Shown piece after piece: positions 60,451 to 64,000 of a DNA stretch of 64,000 nucleotides (position 1 is the first letter of the stretch; every line of letters begins with the position of its first letter). This DNA comes from Megascapheus bottae (taxonomy: Eukaryota; Chordata; Mammalia; Rodentia; Geomyidae), in assembly GCA_024803745.1 (NCBI GenBank), contig JANJXV010000152.1, positions 2,035,501-2,099,500 on the forward strand, in the 5' to 3' direction. Below the pieces are notes generated by a model, which was given only the letters and a program-made list of their open reading frames with translations, searched no databases and was not told where the DNA came from. A program made the translations under genes and the position numbers.

Positions 60451-61761
60451 CTAGGCCAAAGGGGCGCCCCTGGAAAGGAAAGGCCTGACCGGGAAGTGGA
60501 TGGAGCCGGTGGGGTATCTCCAGAGAAGGCACTTCCTAGCCACGTTCAAGAAAGTCGCGGTCCCGTGGTCGAGATCCAGAAAGACCCCCACCCTCCCCAG
60601 AGGCCGCTCTAGGTAGTGATGGCGCAGAGGTGAGGTTGTAAAGAGGCCGGCTGGGTGGGAGCCTTCCACCCAGAAGAGGACGAAAAGGTCGTGGTCGGAG
60701 GCCCTCGGAGGGAATCCGGCCTGATTCCCGCAGACTCCCACCGCCCAGGAGGAAGAGTCGTCCGGGCTGAGCTCCCAGTAGTGTCGGCCGGCGCTGAAGA
60801 CCTGGGCGCCAAGCGCGACCTGGTGGCCGGCTTCTTCCTCCCTGGAAGCTGCCAGCAGAGGTGGGCTCGGCGTCCAGGGGCCGAAGGACACCTCTACTCG
60901 GTACGGGCTGAGGCTCTCCACCAGCCCGCGGATTCTAGGGGGGCCGAGCAACGGCTCCAGGGTCTGGGGCTGGAAGAGCAAGGCGCACTCTCCCAGCTCC
61001 AGGCCGTCCCTGAAGTCCTGGAGGAGCTCCACATCCGGCTTTTGGTAGGCCCTCATCAGCTCCTGGTACACGCTCCTGAGGTGACCCTGTTCCTCGAGCA
61101 GGTGCCCCTCGGTTGTCTGGAGTTGCGCTGAGGTCCTCCTTCCTAGGTCGAGCAGTAACTCTTGGGCAAATCGCCTGTCCCCCTCCCGGAGACCAGGCTG
61201 CCCCGGGGTGGCATAAAACGCCTCGGTCATCGTCCGGTGCAGGTGCAGAAACCAACCCCACCGGCTCATGATCTCCCTCTGCTCCTCCACCTTCCTCTGG
61301 GTCTCTTCTTTCCTCTCCCACAAAGTCTCCATGAGCTGTAAGATGGCCTCCCGCCTGTGGGCGGCTGCGCGCTCCACGGGCTGGTGCCGGTGAGCCCGGT
61401 GCTCCGGGGCCTGGGAGCAGAGCCCGCAGAGCGGGCTCTCGTCCTCCTCGCAGAACATCTGCTTTGGCTCGCCGTGGGTCCCACACCTGTGCTCCCGGGA
61501 GCTCAGGAACCCGCGGAGGCCGGCCTTCCGCACCAGGGAGACCACACTGCCCAGCACCACGTTGGATCTCGGCTCTCCTCGCTGGGAGGGCTCCCTGCAG
61601 GCAGGGCACCTGGCCGGGGTCGTGGCATCTTCCCAGGCCAGGCGGAGACACGGGCGACAGAAAGTGTGGCCGCACTGGACGGTGACCGGGACCATCAGGG
61701 TGTCCAGGCAGATGGGGCATCTCACCTCCTCCTGGAAGGCTCGGGCCAGCTCAGCTTCCAT
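60451..61761 (-). CDS. TRIM43: TRIM43-like E3 ligase, copy 25 (P347Q)
   Basis: Full-length copy with a private P347Q in the SPRY loop after WAVGVCGN. The same base change (CCTGATTCC on the plus strand near 60722) breaks the 20-base palindrome present at this point in the other copies. Its promoter has the canonical TATAAAAG. Confidence 0.88.
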   Translation of the reverse strand: MEAELARAFQEEVRCPICLDTLMVPVTVQCGHTFCRPCLRLAWEDATTPARCPACREPSQRGEPRSNVVLGSVVSLVRKAGLRGFLSSREHRCGTHGEPKQMFCEEDESPLCGLCSQAPEHRAHRHQPVERAAAHRREAILQLMETLWERKEETQRKVEEQREIMSRWGWFLHLHRTMTEAFYATPGQPGLREGDRRFAQELLLDLGRRTSAQLQTTEGHLLEEQGHLRSVYQELMRAYQKPDVELLQDFRDGLELGECALLFQPQTLEPLLGPPRIRGLVESLSPYRVEVSFGPWTPSPPLLAASREEEAGHQVALGAQVFSAGRHYWELSPDDSSSWAVGVCGNQAGFPPRASDHDLFVLFWVEGSHPAGLFTTSPLRHHYLERPLGRVGVFLDLDHGTATFLNVARKCLLWRYPTGSIHFPVRPFLSRGAPLA

Positions 61762-62929
61762 CTTCGCCCTTCAGAGAGCGCGGAAAACGGCCCCAAGGGC
61801 AGGTTCTCCCGCACGGATCCTCAGCACGCACCGCACCGGTAGGCCAGTTGGGAGCGCCGTCCAGCCGTCCGGACCAGTGGCTGCAGCGGGATCTTCTCCA
61901 CACAGGGAGGCCAGGAAGTGGCGCGCGGCCTTTTATAGACCTGGGCGGGGGGCGGAGCCAGGGCAGGGCTTTGCGCCTGCGTGCCAGGACACCTGCTGAC
62001 GGTCAGGCCACCCGCCTGCACGTGCAGGCAGGGGGCCAGGGGGCCAGGGGCGGGCAGGCCCCGCCCCCTCCCCCCCCCCCGCCTGCACCTGCCAGCTTTG
62101 GGAACGGGAACGTGGCCTCACCAGTTGCTCCAGCCAGGACTGGCGCCCTCCCTCCTGTACAGCTGGCGCTCCTGCTGCTGCTGCTGCTACTGCAGCTGCC
62201 GCGGACTCCTTGTTGGTTTGTTCCCCTCAGGCACACTCTCTCCCAGAGCCCTCTGACTGTGTGAGGGGGAGGGGCCGGGCGAGGGGGAGCCACAGAACCC
62301 GAGGGCGCAAGGGTGATCCAAGGCGACCGACCCAGCCACACGCGGGACGCCAAGTGCGAACGCCGAGGGAATGGAAGAGGTCGGGGAGGGGGGTGGGGGG
62401 AGGAGGGGGGGGAGGCGGCTGAAGGTGGGGGTTGGGGAGGGAGCCGGGGAGGGCCAGGATGCCAGAGAGACCAAGACGAAGGAGGGACTGGGGAGCACCT
62501 GCAGCCCAAGGCCCTCACTTCCGGTCCCGAGGTGCCCGCCGACCTCCATCCCTTGGTAGGTCTTTAAGGCTGCCCATGGTGGTCTCCCCCCAGGCCTCTG
62601 TGGGTGGCGAGAACCACGCCCCCACCGGGCTCCCACCGGGAAGCAGAGCGGGGCAGAGGGGGGGACGCCAAGAGGGAACCGCAGACCCACCGGCAGACCC
62701 GACCCGGGACCCGACCCGGGACCACGGACACCCGTGGCCTGGCCTCGAGGCCCCCGAGGCGGTCCAGGTGGGGTGGCTTCCCCAGGGCCCGCCTCGAAAC
62801 CAGGAGGGCAGACCCCACCTGCCCCAGAGCGGCGCCGAGAGGGGCCCCCCGGCGGGCCTGACCGGACCTGCCCTGCTCCCTCCCCCGGGTCTGGACGGTC
62901 CTGGAGGGTCCCGGGCCCGGGCTCTTTCC
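61762..62929. other. Spacer between copies 25 and 26
   Basis: 1168 bases. Resembles spacer 11/12 (canonical TATA, one G lost) but keeps the G of the GC box and has CCCACCGGC. Confidence 0.85.
61930..62029 (-). promoter_or_regulatory. Promoter block of copy 25, canonical TATA
   Basis: TATAAAAG at 61930-61937 with the perfect CACGTG palindrome at 62014-62029. Confidence 0.65.
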
Positions 62930-64000
62930 CTAGGCCAAAGGGGCGCCCCTGGAAAGGAAAGGCCTGACCGGGAAGTGGATGGAGCCGGTGGGGTATCTCC
63001 AGAGAAGGCACTTCCTAGCCACGTTCAAGAAAGTCGCGGTCCCGTGGTCGAGATCCAGAAAGACCCCCACCCTCCCCAGAGGCCGCTCTAGGTAGTGATG
63101 GCGCAGAGGTGAGGTTGTAAAGAGGCCGGCTGGGTGGGAGCCTTCCACCCAGAAGAGGACGAAAAGGTCGTGGTCGGAGGCCCTCGGAGGGAATCCGGCC
63201 GGATTCCCGCAGACTCCCACCGCCCAGGAGGAAGAGTCGTCCGGGCTGAGCTCCCAGTAGTGTCGGCCGGCGCTGAAGACCTGGGCGCCAAGCGCGACCT
63301 GGTGGCCGGCTTCTTCCTCCCTGGAAGCTGCCAGCAGAGGTGGGCTCGGCGTCCAGGGGCCGAAGGACACCTCTACTCGGTACGGGCTGAGGCTCTCCAC
63401 CAGCCCGCGGATTCTAGGGGGGCCGAGCAACGGCTCCAGGGTCTGGGGCTGGAAGAGCAAGGCGCACTCTCCCAGCTCCAGGCCGTCCCTGAAGTCCTGG
63501 AGGAGCTCCACATCCGGCTTTTGGTAGGCCCTCATCAGCTCCTGGTACACGCTCCTGAGGTGACCCTGTTCCTCGAGCAGGTGCCCCTCGGTTGTCTGGA
63601 GTTGCGCTGAGGTCCTCCTTCCTAGGTCGAGCAGTAACTCTTGGGCAAATCGCCTGTCCCCCTCCCGGAGACCAGGCTGCCCCGGGGTGGCATAAAACGC
63701 CTCGGTCATCGTCCGGTGCAGGTGCAGAAACCAACCCCACCGGCTCATGATCTCCCTCTGCTCCTCCACCTTCCTCTGGGTCTCTTCTTTCCTCTCCCAC
63801 AAAGTCTCCATGAGCTGTAAGATGGCCTCCCGCCTGTGGGCGGCTGCGCGCTCCACGGGCTGGTGCCGGTGAGCCCGGTGCTCCGGGGCCTGGGAGCAGA
63901 GCCCGCAGAGCGGGCTCTCATCCTCCTCGCAGAACATCTGCTTTGGCTCGCCGTGGGTCCCACACCTGTGCTCCCGGGAGCTCAGGAACCCGCGGAGGCC
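62930..64000 (-). CDS. TRIM43: TRIM43-like E3 ligase, copy 26, cut by the window edge
   Basis: The visible part encodes residues 81-436; the RING and the true start lie beyond base 64000. G81, H121, V321 and P427 are the common alleles and D107 is GAT, as in copies 7, 9, 10 and 22. The frame is open to the edge, so this is a truncation of the window, not of the gene. By the spacing in other copies its start codon would end near 64240. Confidence 0.85.
   Translation of the reverse strand, partial: GLRGFLSSREHRCGTHGEPKQMFCEEDESPLCGLCSQAPEHRAHRHQPVERAAAHRREAILQLMETLWERKEETQRKVEEQREIMSRWGWFLHLHRTMTEAFYATPGQPGLREGDRRFAQELLLDLGRRTSAQLQTTEGHLLEEQGHLRSVYQELMRAYQKPDVELLQDFRDGLELGECALLFQPQTLEPLLGPPRIRGLVESLSPYRVEVSFGPWTPSPPLLAASREEEAGHQVALGAQVFSAGRHYWELSPDDSSSWAVGVCGNPAGFPPRASDHDLFVLFWVEGSHPAGLFTTSPLRHHYLERPLGRVGVFLDLDHGTATFLNVARKCLLWRYPTGSIHFPVRPFLSRGAPLA

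Larger units (their letters stand above)
1..64000 (-). repeat. Macrosatellite array of about 26 TRIM43-like gene units
   Basis: The whole window is a head-to-tail array with a period of 2477-2483 bases, measured between successive stop codons. All units face the same way. Each unit is one 1311-base gene plus a spacer of 1166-1173 bases (1160 after the two genes with an N-terminal extension). Copies differ by scattered single bases and by one or two bases in homopolymer runs of the spacer. No recognisable LINE, SINE, LTR or DNA-transposon insertion interrupts the array. Both ends of the window lie inside the array, so total copy number, chromosomal place and terminal units are not visible. GC and CpG content is high throughout, including the spacer. 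Confidence 0.97.

Noticed and set aside
1..64000. CRISPR array, tRNA or rRNA genes
   Set aside because: The repeat period is 2.48 kb with a gene in each unit; no short direct repeats with unique spacers and no tRNA or rRNA signatures were seen.

Overview
The window is one continuous tandem array (macrosatellite) of a GC- and CpG-rich unit of about 2.48 kb, read almost 26 times from end to end with no flanking sequence on either side. Each unit holds one intronless minus-strand gene for a 436-residue RING / B-box 2 / coiled-coil / PRY-SPRY protein that most resembles TRIM43 of the mammal-specific TRIM43/TRIM49/TRIM64 group. The spacer between genes is about 1.17 kb. This is mammalian nuclear DNA; the species cannot be told from the sequence. 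TRIM43 in human is a multi-exon gene, so the array looks like an amplified retrocopy.

Layout: 1-905 is the 3' spacer of copy 1. Complete genes (coordinates low to high, all on the minus strand) are copies 1-25, starting at 906, 3389, 5872, 8355, 10836, 13316, 15797, 18278, 20758, 23235, 25716, 28195, 30677, 33160, 35642, 38125, 40608, 43089, 45572, 48052, 50531, 53012, 55493, 57973 and 60451. Copy 26 (62930-64000) is cut by the window edge. Every complete copy is open with no frameshift or stop; copies 8 and 23 have three extra N-terminal residues. Each gene has its own upstream promoter-like block: GC boxes, a TATA-like element 169-176 bases upstream of the ATG, and a 16-base palindrome with an E-box. 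No AATAAA or ATTAAA was seen in any unit in the gene's orientation. The spacer also carries a variable C run, a (CTG)5 stretch, a long G-rich tract on the plus strand and a conserved ETS-type site.

Diagnostic variants show higher-order structure. Genes 1b-5a reappear as 14b-18a (offset about 32.25 kb, 13 units) and genes 4b-9a reappear as 19b-24a (offset about 37.2 kb, 15 units). Gene 14 is a visible chimera. The array has therefore been rearranged by large unequal exchanges and by local conversion. Copies 2 and 15 encode a changed zinc ligand in the B-box (H121D).

The organisation (GC-rich macrosatellite of intact intronless genes, no internal poly(A) signal) parallels DUX4/D4Z4 and the USP17L and TAF11L retrogene arrays. 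TRIM43 is itself a known DUX4 target of cleavage-stage embryos, so an embryonic or germline burst of TRIM43-like ligase from many copies is the leading hypothesis. That function is inferred, not shown by the sequence.
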